Assembly (NCBI GenBank): GCA_014382345.1
Contig: JACNJX010000042.1
Span: forward strand, 1-64,000
From: Alphaproteobacteria bacterium
GTDB lineage: Bacteria > Pseudomonadota > Alphaproteobacteria > Rhodospirillales > Casp-alpha2
Direction: 5' to 3'
DNA length: 64,000 nucleotides
A model generated the notes under the pieces. That model made no database searches, was not told where the DNA came from, and saw nothing but the letters and a program-made list of their open reading frames with translations. Below are positions 28,854-38,269 of this stretch, piece after piece; the stretch's first letter is position 1; each line of letters opens with the position of its first letter. A program made the translations under genes and the position numbers.

Positions 28854-29489
28854 ATGACCGACGGGAAATCCAAAAGCGAAATGTCCGAGGACGAGCTCAA
28901 CGAGCGCCACGCCAGCAAGATGGCCAAGAAAAAGGCGGCGCGTGACAAGATCCTCGCCACCAAGACCATCGAAAAGGGCCTGGTCATGGTCCATACCGGC
29001 AAAGGCAAGGGCAAGTCCACGGCGGCCATGGGGCTGGCCATCCGCGCCATCGGCCACGGCATGAAGGTCGGCATCGTGCAGTTCGTCAAGGGCGTGTGGG
29101 CGACCGGCGAGCGCGACGTGCTGGACAAGTTTCCCGATCATGTCACCATCAAGGCCATGGGCGACGGGTTCACCTGGGAAACCCAGGACCGCGCCCGCGA
29201 CATCAAGGCCGCCGAGACGGCGTGGGCCGAGGCCAAGGTGATGATCGCCGATCCGGCCTATAAAATGGTGATCCTGGACGAGCTCAATATCGTGCTGCGC
29301 TACGACTACATCCCCATCGCCGACGTCATCGAAACGCTTAAAAGCAAGCCCCATGACCTGCACGTTGTTATCACCGGGCGCAACGCCAAGGACGCGTTGA
29401 TCGACGCCGCCGATCTGGTTACCGAAATGACCCTGGTCAAACATCCCTTCCGGTCCGGCGTCAAAGCGCAGGCCGGGATCGAGTTTTAA
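28854..29489 (+). CDS. cobO: Corrinoid adenosyltransferase (CobO/BtuR)
   Basis: A 211-residue ATP:cob(I)alamin/corrinoid adenosyltransferase that attaches the upper 5'-deoxyadenosyl ligand. The P-loop is VHTGKGKGKSTAAMGLA (about 43-59), followed by VGIVQFVKGVW; further family blocks are VILDELNIVLRYDYI and VITGRNA. The N-terminal 40 residues are Lys/Glu rich. AGGGATGACGA precedes the ATG. It is in the cobN operon and is followed after 11 bp by the SYLF-domain lipoprotein. Confidence 0.95.
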   Translation: MTDGKSKSEMSEDELNERHASKMAKKKAARDKILATKTIEKGLVMVHTGKGKGKSTAAMGLAIRAIGHGMKVGIVQFVKGVWATGERDVLDKFPDHVTIKAMGDGFTWETQDRARDIKAAETAWAEAKVMIADPAYKMVILDELNIVLRYDYIPIADVIETLKSKPHDLHVVITGRNAKDALIDAADLVTEMTLVKHPFRSGVKAQAGIEF

Positions 29490-29500
29490 GAGGTTCCGAT

Positions 29501-30178
29501 ATGAAACGATTGGTGAGTCTGGTGTTGGCCGTGTTCCTGGTGTCGTCGTGTCAGCAGATGACCGAAACGCCCGGCGAAGGCGTCGACCGCCTGCTGCAAT
29601 GGTCCGCCGACACGGTGGAGAATTTCTCCCGCAAGCCCGAACTCAAGAATTTTTCCAGCTATATTTCCAAGGCCCGCGCGGTGCTGGTTCTGCCGGCCAT
29701 CGTCAAGGCCGGGTTCTTCATCGGCGCGGAAGGCGGCACCGGTGTCCTGCTGGCCAGGGATGCCTCCGGGGCCTGGGGGTATCCGGCGTTTTACACCTTG
29801 GGCGCGGCCAGTTTCGGGTTGCAGTTCGGCGTCCAGGACACGGAAACGGTTCTCGTCATCCGAAACGACGGCGCACTGCAGGCGATCATAAAGGATCAGG
29901 GCAAGTTCGGCGCCGATCTCGGCATCACGGCGGGCATTTACGGCACCGGCATGGAAGCCTCGACGACGAGCAACCTCCGGCTCGACGTGCTGGCCTTCAC
30001 CAACGCCAAGGTCGGGGCCTTCGCCGGCGCTTCGCTGGAAGGCGCCGTGCTGGCGCGCCGCAACGACCTCAACGAAGCGCTCTATGGCCAGGGCGTGACG
30101 CCCGGCGCCATCATCAACGAAGGCCGCCACAAGACCCCTCGCGCCGACCGGCTGAGAACCCTCCTTGCCCGGTTCTGA
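29501..30178 (+). CDS. SYLF-domain (Ysc84-like) lipoprotein within the cobalamin operon
   Basis: A 225-residue exported protein. [19 protein letters not shown] has a lipobox-like LVSSC, so the Cys at about residue 17 is a probable lipidation site. The rest matches the SYLF/Ysc84 (lipid-binding) layout: [30 protein letters not shown] (residues about 55-84, written in two joined parts in the family), [13 protein letters not shown] and [18 protein letters not shown]. Eukaryotic SYLF domains bind phosphoinositides; bacterial members are not understood. It lies 11 bp after cobO and its end overlaps the proposed cobQ start by 14 bp, so it belongs to the operon although it is not a known cobalamin enzyme. 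Confidence 0.82.
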   Translation: MKRLVSLVLAVFLVSSCQQMTETPGEGVDRLLQWSADTVENFSRKPELKNFSSYISKARAVLVLPAIVKAGFFIGAEGGTGVLLARDASGAWGYPAFYTLGAASFGLQFGVQDTETVLVIRNDGALQAIIKDQGKFGADLGITAGIYGTGMEASTTSNLRLDVLAFTNAKVGAFAGASLEGAVLARRNDLNEALYGQGVTPGAIINEGRHKTPRADRLRTLLARF

Positions 30179-31667
30179 TACAGGTAAGACCACACGCGCC
30201 CTGATGGTCCAGGGCACCGGCTCGGACGTCGGCAAATCCCTGCTGGTGGCGGGCCTGTGCCGGGCCTATCGAAATCGCGGGCTGGCGGTGCGCCCGTTCA
30301 AGCCGCAGAACATGTCCAACAATGCCGCCGTCACCATCGATGGCGGAGAAATCGGCCGCGCCCAGGCGTTGCAGGCGCGGGCCGCCGGTGTGGAATTGAG
30401 CGTGCATCTGAACCCGGTTCTGCTGAAACCGCAGTCCGATACCGGAAGCCAGGTCGTCGTGCAGGGTTGCGTCGAAGGCACGGCCCAGGCCAGGGATTAT
30501 CACGCCCTGAAACCGAAACTCCTGGCCCGCGTGTTGGACAGCTTCGCCATCACGGCCCGTGACGCGGACTTGGTGCTGGTCGAAGGCGCCGGCAGCCCGG
30601 CGGAGGTTAATCTTCGTGCTGGCGACATCGCCAATATGGGCTTCGCAGACGCCGCCGGAATCCCTGTGGTGCTGGCCGCCGATATCGAGCGCGGCGGCGT
30701 GCTGGCCAGCCTCGTCGGCACGCATGCGCTTTTATCGGAAAGCGAACGGGAATTGGTTAAGGGCTATATCGTCAACAAGTTCCGGGGCGATGCCTCGTTG
30801 TTCGACGACGCCCATGGCGTCATCCACGAACACACCGGGCTGAACAGTTTCGGCGTCGTGCCGTTCTTCGACGACGCCCGCCTGCTGCCGCAGGAAGACA
30901 GCCAGTCGCTGGGCTATAAAAGTGACGGATCGGAAGCGATAAAAATCGCCGCGCTCCGGCTGTCGCGCATCGCCAATTTCGACGACCTCGACCCGCTGGC
31001 CGCCGAGCCGGACGTGGCGGTCCGCATCATCGAGCCTGGCGAGGCCGTGCCGGGGGATGCGGACGTGGTCGTGATCCCCGGCTCGAAATCGACGCTGGCC
31101 GACCTGGGCCAAATCCGCGCCCAGGGCTGGGACGTGGACATTGCCGCCCACCACCGGCGCGGCGGTCTGGTCGTCGGCTTGTGCGGCGGCTTTCAGATTT
31201 TGGGCCACCGGGTCAGTGACCCCGACGGCGTCGAAGGCGCGCCGGGAGACGCCGAGGGGTTGGGTCTTCTGGACATCGAAACGGTGATCCGGGGCGACAA
31301 GACGTTGAAGGAAACCTTGGGCACGGAAATAAAATCCGGCGAGCCCGTCCGCGGTTATGAAATGCATATCGGCGAGACCACCGGCCCCGGCCTGGAGAAC
31401 CCGTTTCTCGAAATCGACGGCCGCGGCGAAGGGGCGGTTTCGGTGGACGGGTTAATTATGGGAAGCTACGTCCACGGCCTGTTTGCCGCCGACGGTTTCC
31501 GCCATGCCTTCCTTGAGCGCCTCGGCTCAAAGTCCGGGGGTATCGAATACGATGCACAAATAGAAAAAACTTTGGACGCCCTTGCGGCGCATCTGGAAGA
31601 CCACCTGGATCTCGACGGATTATTGGCCGCAGCAACCCCGGTCGAGGGCTTGCGCGCTACAGGCTGA
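30165..31667 (+). CDS. cobQ: Cobyric acid synthase
   Basis: A 500-residue glutamine-dependent amidotransferase that amidates adenosylcobyrinic acid a,c-diamide at four side chains. N-terminal dethiobiotin-synthetase-like domain: [19 protein letters not shown]; then [21 protein letters not shown]. The C-terminal class I glutaminase domain has the nucleophile Cys in [10 protein letters not shown] and a later His region YVHGLFA. The TTG at 30165 overlaps the SYLF gene; an ATG at 30204 (MVQGTGSD) is an alternative and gives a shorter N-terminus. The 3' end overlaps the convergent cobD by 11 bp. Confidence 0.93.
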   Translation: MPGSDTGKTTRALMVQGTGSDVGKSLLVAGLCRAYRNRGLAVRPFKPQNMSNNAAVTIDGGEIGRAQALQARAAGVELSVHLNPVLLKPQSDTGSQVVVQGCVEGTAQARDYHALKPKLLARVLDSFAITARDADLVLVEGAGSPAEVNLRAGDIANMGFADAAGIPVVLAADIERGGVLASLVGTHALLSESERELVKGYIVNKFRGDASLFDDAHGVIHEHTGLNSFGVVPFFDDARLLPQEDSQSLGYKSDGSEAIKIAALRLSRIANFDDLDPLAAEPDVAVRIIEPGEAVPGDADVVVIPGSKSTLADLGQIRAQGWDVDIAAHHRRGGLVVGLCGGFQILGHRVSDPDGVEGAPGDAEGLGLLDIETVIRGDKTLKETLGTEIKSGEPVRGYEMHIGETTGPGLENPFLEIDGRGEGAVSVDGLIMGSYVHGLFAADGFRHAFLERLGSKSGGIEYDAQIEKTLDALAAHLEDHLDLDGLLAAATPVEGLRATG

Positions 31668-32655
31668 AGCGCAGCATGGCGATGGCCGCAACCCAGACCC
31701 CGTTGATCAGACACGCTACGAAATAAAGGTAGAGCGCGCGGCTGATGTCCTTGGTTCGAGCCTTCGGGTTGCCGTCGCCGATCCAGGGGTCGTTGATCGT
31801 CATCTTCGCGTAATGGCGCGGCCCGGCTAGCGCCAGTCCCAGCGCCCCGGCCATCGCCCCTTCCGGCCAGCCGGCGTTGAACGAGCGGTGAAATTTCGAA
31901 TCCCGTAACATCACCTTCAACGCCTGCATCGGTTTTGCCGTCGGCATGAAGGCGCTGGCGAATACGATGAACAATCCCGCCAGCCGCGCCGGGATAAAAT
32001 TCAACACGTCGTCGAGCCGCGCCGCCGTCATGCCGAAGGCGCGGTAGCGCGGCGAGCGGTGGCCGATCATGCTGTCCATGGTGTTGACCGCCTTGTAGAC
32101 CAGCAACCCCGGAAACCCGAACAGCACGTACCAGAACACCGGCGCGATGACGCCGTCGCCGAAATTCTCGGCCAGCGATTCGATTGCCGCACGGGAAACG
32201 CCGTGCTCGTCCAGGCTGTCCGGGTCGCGCCCGACGATGTGGGCGACGGCGCGACGCCCGTCCTCCAGGCTTTGGCGCAGGCCCTTCGAGACGGCGCTGA
32301 CGTGATCGTACAAGCCGCGCGCCGCCAGCAGGGACACCAGGCCCACGAATTCGATGATCCAGCCGAGCGGATGATTCAGGCTCAGCCACGCTATGGCCAA
32401 CCCCAAGGCGAAGGCGAGGCCGACGACGATGATCACCACCAACGCGCCACGAAAGGCCCGGTCCACTTGGCTGCGGTCCTCGCGGTTGAGCTTGCGGTCG
32501 AAAAACCCGATCAGGTCGCCGATAACGCGGACCGGATGGCGCACGGCCTTGAACAAAAAACGCGCCTCGCCGATATAGGCCTCGACGATGAGCGCCAGCA
32601 ACAAAAGCACCAGCGGGTCGAAGCCGCTCTTGGCCGTCATATCGAAAATCAACAT
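31657..32655 (-). CDS. cobD: Adenosylcobinamide-phosphate synthase (CobD/CbiB)
   Basis: A 332-residue inner-membrane protein that attaches the aminopropanol (phosphate) arm to cobyric acid. Conserved blocks include [18 protein letters not shown] (about 40-57), [20 protein letters not shown] (about 160-179), [19 protein letters not shown] (about 190-208) and [11 protein letters not shown]. Several hydrophobic segments are seen. The ATG at 32655 is used; one at 32640 is also possible. It is the only gene on the reverse strand between cobQ and cbiX. Confidence 0.94.
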   Translation of the reverse strand: MLIFDMTAKSGFDPLVLLLLALIVEAYIGEARFLFKAVRHPVRVIGDLIGFFDRKLNREDRSQVDRAFRGALVVIIVVGLAFALGLAIAWLSLNHPLGWIIEFVGLVSLLAARGLYDHVSAVSKGLRQSLEDGRRAVAHIVGRDPDSLDEHGVSRAAIESLAENFGDGVIAPVFWYVLFGFPGLLVYKAVNTMDSMIGHRSPRYRAFGMTAARLDDVLNFIPARLAGLFIVFASAFMPTAKPMQALKVMLRDSKFHRSFNAGWPEGAMAGALGLALAGPRHYAKMTINDPWIGDGNPKARTKDISRALYLYFVACLINGVWVAAIAMLRFSL

Positions 32656-32774
32656 GGATATGACAATCGCCGTTTGCGCCGGACTCCGTCAATGAAAATG
32701 ACCAAATGCCGGAACAGGGTGCTTTTACAGAAACTGTAATCCTGTATGATCGCTGCTCTTGAAGACGCGCCGCC

Positions 32775-32842
32775 CGAAGGCAAGGACCAGGCGGTTTCGG
32801 ACTGACACTGTGAAGATAACGCTCGAAGGCAAGGACCAGGCG
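32775..32842 (+). repeat. 19-bp direct repeat upstream of cbiX
   Basis: CGAAGGCAAGGACCAGGCG occurs at 32775-32793 and again, identically, at 32824-32842, 49 bp apart. The second copy contains the AAGGA ribosome site and ends 2 bp before the cbiX ATG. It may reflect a small local duplication of the ribosome-binding region. Confidence 0.85.
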
Positions 32843-32844
32843 TA

Positions 32845-33810
32845 ATGACAGAGACAACCGCCGTCATGATCTGCGGCCACGGCAGCCGCGACGATGGGGC
32901 TATCGAAGAATTCAACAAACTGGCGGGGCACTTTTCCGAGCGCCTGCCCGAATTCAACGTGGAAAGCGGGTTCCTCGAATTCGCCACCCCGGTGATCCGA
33001 ACCGGCCTCGAAAAATTGAAGGAACGCGGCGCCAAACGTATCGTTTGCGTGCCGGGCATGCTGTTCGCCGCCGGGCACGTGAAAAACGACCTGCCGTCGG
33101 AGGTCAACAATTACGGGGCGGAAAACCCGGATATCGAAATGATCTTCGCCCGCGAGCTGGGAATCGACAAACGCCTGCTGGAAGCCGCCAAACAGCGTAT
33201 CGAGGCGGCGGAACGCGATGCTCCCGGAGATATCCCACGCGAAGAGACCCTGCTGATGGTGGTCGGGCGCGGCACCAACGACCCGGACGCCAATTCCAAC
33301 GTGTCCAAGGTTGCGCGCATGCTGTGGGAAGGCATGGGCTTCGGCTGGGCCGAGGTCAGCTATTCCGGTGTCGCCTTCCCGCTCGTCGATGCCGGGCTGG
33401 AACGCACGGTCAAGCTGGGCTACCGGCGCATCATCGTGTTTCCCTATTTCCTGTTCACCGGCATCCTGGTGCGGCGCATTTACGACTGGGCCGATGCCGC
33501 CGCCACCGCCAACCCGGATATCCAGTTCCTCAAGGCGTCCTATCTCAACGACCATGACCTTTTGATCGACACCTTCGTCGACCGGGTGCGCGAAGCGCTG
33601 GACGGCGATAACGCCATGAACTGCGCGCTTTGCAAATACCGCGAGCAGATCATCGGTTTCGAAGGCGACGTCGGCGCCCCCCAGGCCGGACACCACCATC
33701 ATGTCCAGGGTGTCGGCACCGATGGTCACGGCGCCGACGATCATGGCGTGGTGCACGGGCATGGGCATAGTCATAGTCATGGGCACCATCACCACGACGA
33801 CGAGTCCTGA
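32845..33810 (+). CDS. cbiX: Sirohydrochlorin cobaltochelatase CbiX (long form)
   Basis: A 321-residue type II chelatase that inserts cobalt into sirohydrochlorin. The N-terminal half has AVMICGHGSRDDGAIEEF (His about 11) and the second half repeats the fold with MVVGRGTNDPDANSNV, as in two-domain CbiX_L proteins. NCALCKYR near residue 257 is the CxxC of the MxCxxC site that binds an Fe-S cluster in Bacillus megaterium CbiX. The C-terminal 45 residues are very rich in His and Asp, a probable metal-binding tail. The ATG at 32845 follows AAGGA. It starts the block cbiX-cobH-cobL-cobI-cobJ-cobM. Confidence 0.93.
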   Translation: MTETTAVMICGHGSRDDGAIEEFNKLAGHFSERLPEFNVESGFLEFATPVIRTGLEKLKERGAKRIVCVPGMLFAAGHVKNDLPSEVNNYGAENPDIEMIFARELGIDKRLLEAAKQRIEAAERDAPGDIPREETLLMVVGRGTNDPDANSNVSKVARMLWEGMGFGWAEVSYSGVAFPLVDAGLERTVKLGYRRIIVFPYFLFTGILVRRIYDWADAAATANPDIQFLKASYLNDHDLLIDTFVDRVREALDGDNAMNCALCKYREQIIGFEGDVGAPQAGHHHHVQGVGTDGHGADDHGVVHGHGHSHSHGHHHHDDES

Positions 33811-33824
33811 AGCTGGTGGGTTCG

Positions 33825-34469
33825 ATGTTTGATTACATTCACGATCCGTCGGAAATCTATCAACAATCCTTCGCCACCGTCAGGGCGGAAGCCGACCTGT
33901 CCGGCTTGAGCGAGGCCGAGGCAACCGTAGCCGTGCGCCTGATCCATTCTTGCGGCGAGCCCGCCATCACCTCGAACCTGGTCTTTTCGGAAGGCGCGGT
34001 GGAAGCCGGGCGGGATGCCTTGGCCGGTGAGGCATCCGTGCTGGTGGATGCGGAAATGGTCGCCCACGGCATTATCCGCGCCCGCCTGCCTGCCGGGAAT
34101 GCTGTTATCTGCACCCTCAACGAAGACGGCGTCCGCGAAGCGGCGATAGATAAAAAAACAACCCGCTCGGCGGCTGCTGTGGACCTGTGGCCGGACCGCC
34201 TGGGCGACGGCCTTGTTGCCATCGGCAACGCGCCGACGGCCCTGTTCCGCCTTTTGGAGTTGCTGAAAGAGGGTGCGCCTCCCCCGGCATTGATCTGCGG
34301 CTTCCCCGTCGGCTTCGTCGGCGCGGCGGAATCCAAGGATGCTCTGATCGAATGTGCGGCCCGGTGGGATATCCCGTTCATCACGCTGAAAGGCCGTCTG
34401 GGTGGCAGCGCCATGGCGGCGGCCTGCGTTAATGCGCTCTCGGGTCTTGCAGGGGCGGGGGACGCATGA
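33825..34469 (+). CDS. cobH: Precorrin-8X methylmutase (CobH/CbiC)
   Basis: A 214-residue enzyme that moves a methyl group from C11 to C12 to form (cobalt-)hydrogenobyrinate. Blocks seen: RLIHSCGEP with the catalytic His (about residue 40), NAVICTLNEDGV, IGNAPTALFRLLELL, and ICGFPVGFVGAAESK. ATG 33825 has GGTGG close upstream; an in-frame GTG at 33816 is an alternative. It is 14 bp after cbiX and overlaps cobL by 4 bp (ATGA). Confidence 0.94.
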   Translation: MFDYIHDPSEIYQQSFATVRAEADLSGLSEAEATVAVRLIHSCGEPAITSNLVFSEGAVEAGRDALAGEASVLVDAEMVAHGIIRARLPAGNAVICTLNEDGVREAAIDKKTTRSAAAVDLWPDRLGDGLVAIGNAPTALFRLLELLKEGAPPPALICGFPVGFVGAAESKDALIECAARWDIPFITLKGRLGGSAMAAACVNALSGLAGAGDA

Positions 34470-35701
34470 GCAAAAAATGGATCACCGTCGTCGGCCTCGG
34501 CGAAGACGGCCTCGATGGCCTGGCTCCGGCGTCGCGCGCAGCCATTGACGTGGCCGACGTCCTGGTCGGCGGCGCGCGGCACCTGTCGAAAGTGCCGGCC
34601 AAAGCACCAGGGGGCAATGAAATCCGCATCGACTGGACGGACGGCTTCGATGCGGCGTTCGATGCCGTTGAACAGCATTCGGGAAAGCAGGTGGTGGTGC
34701 TGGCGTCGGGCGACCCGCTCAATTACGGCGTCGGCGCCAACGTGGTGCGCCGTTTCGGCATGGAGCCGGTGACCATTCTTCCGGCGCCCGGCGCATTCAG
34801 CCTGGCCGCGGCCCGCATGGGCTGGCCGCTGGCCGATGCAAAATGCCTGACCGTGCATGGCCGGCCTTTGTCGGCGGTCAACCTGCATCTGGTGGCGGGC
34901 CAGCGGCTGTTGATCCTGAGCCGGGATAAGGACACGCCGAAGGAACTGGCGGAAGTGTTGACGGCCCGGGGTTTCGGGCCGAGCGCAATGTCCGTGCTCG
35001 CTAATATGGGCGGAGACGAAATCCGCCGGGACGGCACGGCGGCGGATTGGAACCATGCGCCGGCCAGCGACCTCAACACCATCGCCGTCGACTGCCGGGC
35101 CGTGGACGACGCGGACGCAAGCGCCTGGTCCCGTGTGCCGGGGCTGCCCGATGATGCGTTCGAGCACGACGGCCAGATCACCAAGCGCGAAGTCCGCGCC
35201 GCCACCCTGTCGCGCCTTGCGCCCTTGCCGGGCCGCGTGCTGTGGGATGTCGGCGCCGGCGCGGGAAGTGTTGCGATCGAATGGCTGCGCGCCGAGCCGT
35301 CGGCGAAGGCCTTCGCCATCGAGCGCGACCCGGTGCGTGCGGCCCGCATCAAGCGCAATGCGGACACTCTCGGCGTGCCCTCCCTGAAAATCGTCGAAGG
35401 CGAAGCGCCCCGGGTGTTGTCCGATATCGATCTTTCCCCCGATGTGGTGTTTTTGGGCGGCGGCGTCTCGGCTCCCGGCCTTCTGGAAGACTGTTGGCAG
35501 GCCCTCGGGAGTGATGGGCGGCTGGTGGCCAATGCGGTAACTGTCGAGGCGGAACAAGCTTTGTTGCAGTTTCATAACGAATTTGGCGGCGACCTTACCC
35601 GCCTTTCCATCAGCCGCACCGGCCCGGTTGGCCCGAAGGGCGGCCTGCAGGCCTTCAAGCCGATGATGAACGTCACCCAACTTGTCGTGGAAAAGAAATA
35701 A
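34466..35701 (+). CDS. cobL: Precorrin-6Y C5,15-methyltransferase, decarboxylating (CbiE-CbiT fusion)
   Basis: A 411-residue fused enzyme. The N-terminal half (about 1-205) is a class III corrin methyltransferase (CbiE) with VVGLGEDGLDGLA and LASGDPLNYGVGAN; the C-terminal half (about 220-410) is a CbiT-type class I methyltransferase with LWDVGAGAGSVAIEWLRA and DVVFLGGGVS. It methylates C5 and C15 and removes the C12 acetate carboxyl. The start overlaps the cobH stop as ATGA. The fused form is the standard CobL arrangement in Alphaproteobacteria. Confidence 0.95.
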   Translation: MSKKWITVVGLGEDGLDGLAPASRAAIDVADVLVGGARHLSKVPAKAPGGNEIRIDWTDGFDAAFDAVEQHSGKQVVVLASGDPLNYGVGANVVRRFGMEPVTILPAPGAFSLAAARMGWPLADAKCLTVHGRPLSAVNLHLVAGQRLLILSRDKDTPKELAEVLTARGFGPSAMSVLANMGGDEIRRDGTAADWNHAPASDLNTIAVDCRAVDDADASAWSRVPGLPDDAFEHDGQITKREVRAATLSRLAPLPGRVLWDVGAGAGSVAIEWLRAEPSAKAFAIERDPVRAARIKRNADTLGVPSLKIVEGEAPRVLSDIDLSPDVVFLGGGVSAPGLLEDCWQALGSDGRLVANAVTVEAEQALLQFHNEFGGDLTRLSISRTGPVGPKGGLQAFKPMMNVTQLVVEKK

Positions 35702-35702
35702 T

Positions 35703-36428
35703 ATGACGGATCAAAAAGGCACGCTTTACGGCCTCGGCATCGGTCCCGGCGACCCGGAACTGATGACTTTGAAGGCGCTCCGGATTCTGCAATCGGTCTC
35801 CGTCGTCGCCTATCCCGCGCCGGACACCGGCGACAGCCTGGCCAGATCCATCGCTGCCCCGCATATGGTTGAAGGCCAGGCCGAAATCGTTATCCGCACG
35901 CCGATGACGCCGGGCAATTTTCCCGCCGACGATGTCTATGACCGTTACGCCGCCGAAATCGCCGGTCACCTGGACGGTGGGCGCGACGTTGCCGTGTTGT
36001 GCGAGGGCGACCCCTTTCTCTATGGCTCGTTCATGTATCTGTACGAGCGGCTGTCGGGTGAATACCGGGCGGAGGTGGTGCCCGGCGTGTCGTCGCTGGG
36101 CGCGGTGGCCGCCGCAAGCGGGCGGCCTCTGGTATCGCGCAATCAGGTTTTGAGCATCCTGCCCGCGCCGCTGGACGAAGCCGAACTGGAGCGCCGGCTC
36201 GGTGATCTCGACGCCTGCGCGATCATGAAAGTCGGCCGTCATCTGGACAAGGTGAAGCGCGTGCTGGCGCGAATGGGACTGGCGGACGGCGCGACCTATG
36301 TCGAGCGTGCCTCCATGCCGGACCAGAAAATTCTTCCCTTAAACGAAGTGGATGGTGCGCGCGCGCCCTATTTCTCCATGGTGCTGGTGCGCCGCCAGGA
36401 AGGGAACGCCGAAGGGGCGGAAAAATGA
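35703..36428 (+). CDS. cobI: Precorrin-2 C20-methyltransferase (CobI/CbiL)
   Basis: A 241-residue SAM-dependent corrin methyltransferase. YGLGIGPGDPELMTLKALR (about 9-27) carries the GxGPGD motif, and VLCEGDPFLYGSFMYLYERL (about 99-118) is typical of CobI/CbiL. PGVSSLGAVAAA is also present. The start ATG 35703 is 1 bp after the cobL stop; the longer frame from 35682 lies in cobL. Its stop overlaps the next ATG (ATGA). Confidence 0.94.
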   Translation: MTDQKGTLYGLGIGPGDPELMTLKALRILQSVSVVAYPAPDTGDSLARSIAAPHMVEGQAEIVIRTPMTPGNFPADDVYDRYAAEIAGHLDGGRDVAVLCEGDPFLYGSFMYLYERLSGEYRAEVVPGVSSLGAVAAASGRPLVSRNQVLSILPAPLDEAELERRLGDLDACAIMKVGRHLDKVKRVLARMGLADGATYVERASMPDQKILPLNEVDGARAPYFSMVLVRRQEGNAEGAEK

Positions 36429-38269
36429 CGGGGAAAATTCCACAAGACGCGGCGCTGATTGTGCTGGGGCCGGGTGGACTGGCGTTGGCCAAACGCCTGA
36501 AGCCCCAACTGCCGGGTTCGGACATTCATGGGCTCAGGGGCCGCGCCGACGAGGTGGATGGGGCGGATGAAACGTTCACCGATACCATGGCCCATGTCGC
36601 GGGACTGTTCCGGGCGGGCCGCCCCATCATCGGCGTGTGTGCTGCGGGAATCCTGATCCGCGCCGTGGCCGGGCTGCTGTCGGACAAGCGAAGCGAGCCC
36701 GCCGTCGTCGCCCTCGCCGAGGATGGGTCTTGCGCCGTGCCGCTGCTGGGCGGCCACCATGGGGCCAACCGGCTGGCGATAAAAATTGCCGATATCACCG
36801 GCGGGCAGGCCGCCGTGACCACGGCGGGCGATGTGGGATTGGGCCTGGCGCTGGACGATCCGCCGCCCGGCTGGTGCGCCGCCAACCCGATGGCTGCCAA
36901 GAAAATCACGCAGACGCTGCTGGCCGGTGGGCCGGTGGCGCTGGTCGTTGAGGCCGGGGACGCCGGGTGGATTGCGGAGTCCGGTGCGGCATTCACCGAT
37001 GACGCGCCGGTGGCGGTCCGCGTGACCGACCGCGCGGTCGACAATCCGGCGGACGATCTGATTTTACACCCGCCGGTGCTGGCGCTGGGGGTGGGCTGCG
37101 AGCGCGGCGCGGACGCATCGGAGGTCATCGACTTGGCCGAGGCGACATTAAAAGCCGCCGGTCTCGCGGCGGGGGCCGTGGCCTCGGTCGTGTCGCTCGA
37201 CCTCAAGGCCGACGAAGGGGCCGTGCATGCGCTGGCCGATCATCTGGGCGTTCCGGCGCGGTTCTTCGACGCCGAAACGCTAGAGGTCGAAACCCCCCGC
37301 CTCGCCAATCCGTCGGACGTGGTTTTTACCGAGGTCGGCTGCCACGGCGTCAGCGAAGGGGCTGCGCTGGCCTGTGTCGGCGCGGATGGCCAGTTGGTGG
37401 TGGAAAAGAAAAAATCCGCCCGCGCGACCTGCGCCATCGCCCGCGCGCCGGGGAATATCCACCCCGAACAGGTGGGCCGGGCGCAGGGCGTGTTGACGAT
37501 TGTTGGCATCGGCCCCGGCGCCTCCGGCTGGCGCACGCCCGAGGCGACGGCGGCGCTTAACCGTGCCGAAGACGTCGTCGGCTATGCGTTGTACCTCGAT
37601 CTCGTCGCCGATCTGATCGAAGGGACGCCGCGTCATTCGTCGGAGCTGGGCCGCGAAGAAGACCGCGCGCGCCGGGCGCTGGATCTCGCCGCCACGGGCC
37701 GCCGCGTGGCACTGGTGTGTTCCGGCGATGCCGGAATCTATGCCCTGGCGACGCTGGTCTATGAGCTTCTCGACCGCAACGGCCGCAATGACCAGGGAGG
37801 AGGCTGGAACCGCGTCCGGGTGTCCGTGGCGCCGGGGATATCGGCGCTGCAGGCCGCGGCTGCCCGCATCGGCGCGCCGCTGGGCCATGATTTCTGCGCC
37901 ATTTCGCTATCCGATCTGCTGACCCTGCCGGAAGATATCGAGCGCCGTCTCAGGGCGGCGGCGGACGGCGATTTCGTTGTCGCGCTTTATAACCCGGTGT
38001 CGAAACGCCGCCGGACGCAACTGGTGTCCGCCCGCGATATTCTGTTGGAGAAACGCCCGCCGGAAACGCCGGTGATCCTGGCGCGCAACCTCGGGCGCGC
38101 CGACGAGACGGTGCGGGTTATCAGCCTGGGTGACCTGGACGTGGACATGGTCGATATGCTGACTCTGGTGATGATCGGCTCAAGCCAGTCGCGCACCTTT
38201 GAAACATCCGCCGGGATGCGCGTCTACACGCCGCGCGGCTACGAGAAAAAAATGGATGCCGCATCATGA
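36425..38269 (+). CDS. cobJ: CbiG-CobJ (CbiH) fusion: cobalt-precorrin-5A hydrolase plus C17-methyltransferase
   Basis: A 614-residue fusion. Residues about 1-225 are CbiG N-terminal and central parts (VCAAGILIRAVAGLL, VPLLGGHHGANRLA); about 225-345 is the CbiG C-terminal/CobE-like domain (LALGVGCERGADASEV, FTEVGCHGVSEGAAL). Residues about 355-614 are a class III methyltransferase of the CobJ/CbiH type (VGIGPGASGWRTPEA, LVCSGDAGIYALATLVYE, FVVALYNPVSKRR). CbiG opens the delta-lactone made by ring contraction in the cobalt-early route, while CobJ/CbiH makes the contraction, so the fusion joins consecutive steps. Overlaps both neighbours by 4 bp (ATGA). Confidence 0.92.
   Translation: MTGKIPQDAALIVLGPGGLALAKRLKPQLPGSDIHGLRGRADEVDGADETFTDTMAHVAGLFRAGRPIIGVCAAGILIRAVAGLLSDKRSEPAVVALAEDGSCAVPLLGGHHGANRLAIKIADITGGQAAVTTAGDVGLGLALDDPPPGWCAANPMAAKKITQTLLAGGPVALVVEAGDAGWIAESGAAFTDDAPVAVRVTDRAVDNPADDLILHPPVLALGVGCERGADASEVIDLAEATLKAAGLAAGAVASVVSLDLKADEGAVHALADHLGVPARFFDAETLEVETPRLANPSDVVFTEVGCHGVSEGAALACVGADGQLVVEKKKSARATCAIARAPGNIHPEQVGRAQGVLTIVGIGPGASGWRTPEATAALNRAEDVVGYALYLDLVADLIEGTPRHSSELGREEDRARRALDLAATGRRVALVCSGDAGIYALATLVYELLDRNGRNDQGGGWNRVRVSVAPGISALQAAAARIGAPLGHDFCAISLSDLLTLPEDIERRLRAAADGDFVVALYNPVSKRRRTQLVSARDILLEKRPPETPVILARNLGRADETVRVISLGDLDVDMVDMLTLVMIGSSQSRTFETSAGMRVYTPRGYEKKMDAAS

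Noticed and set aside
31466-32857. Long reverse frame overlapping cobQ and cobD
   Set aside because: It is a shifted frame of the real cobD gene, which has complete family motifs in the chosen frame.
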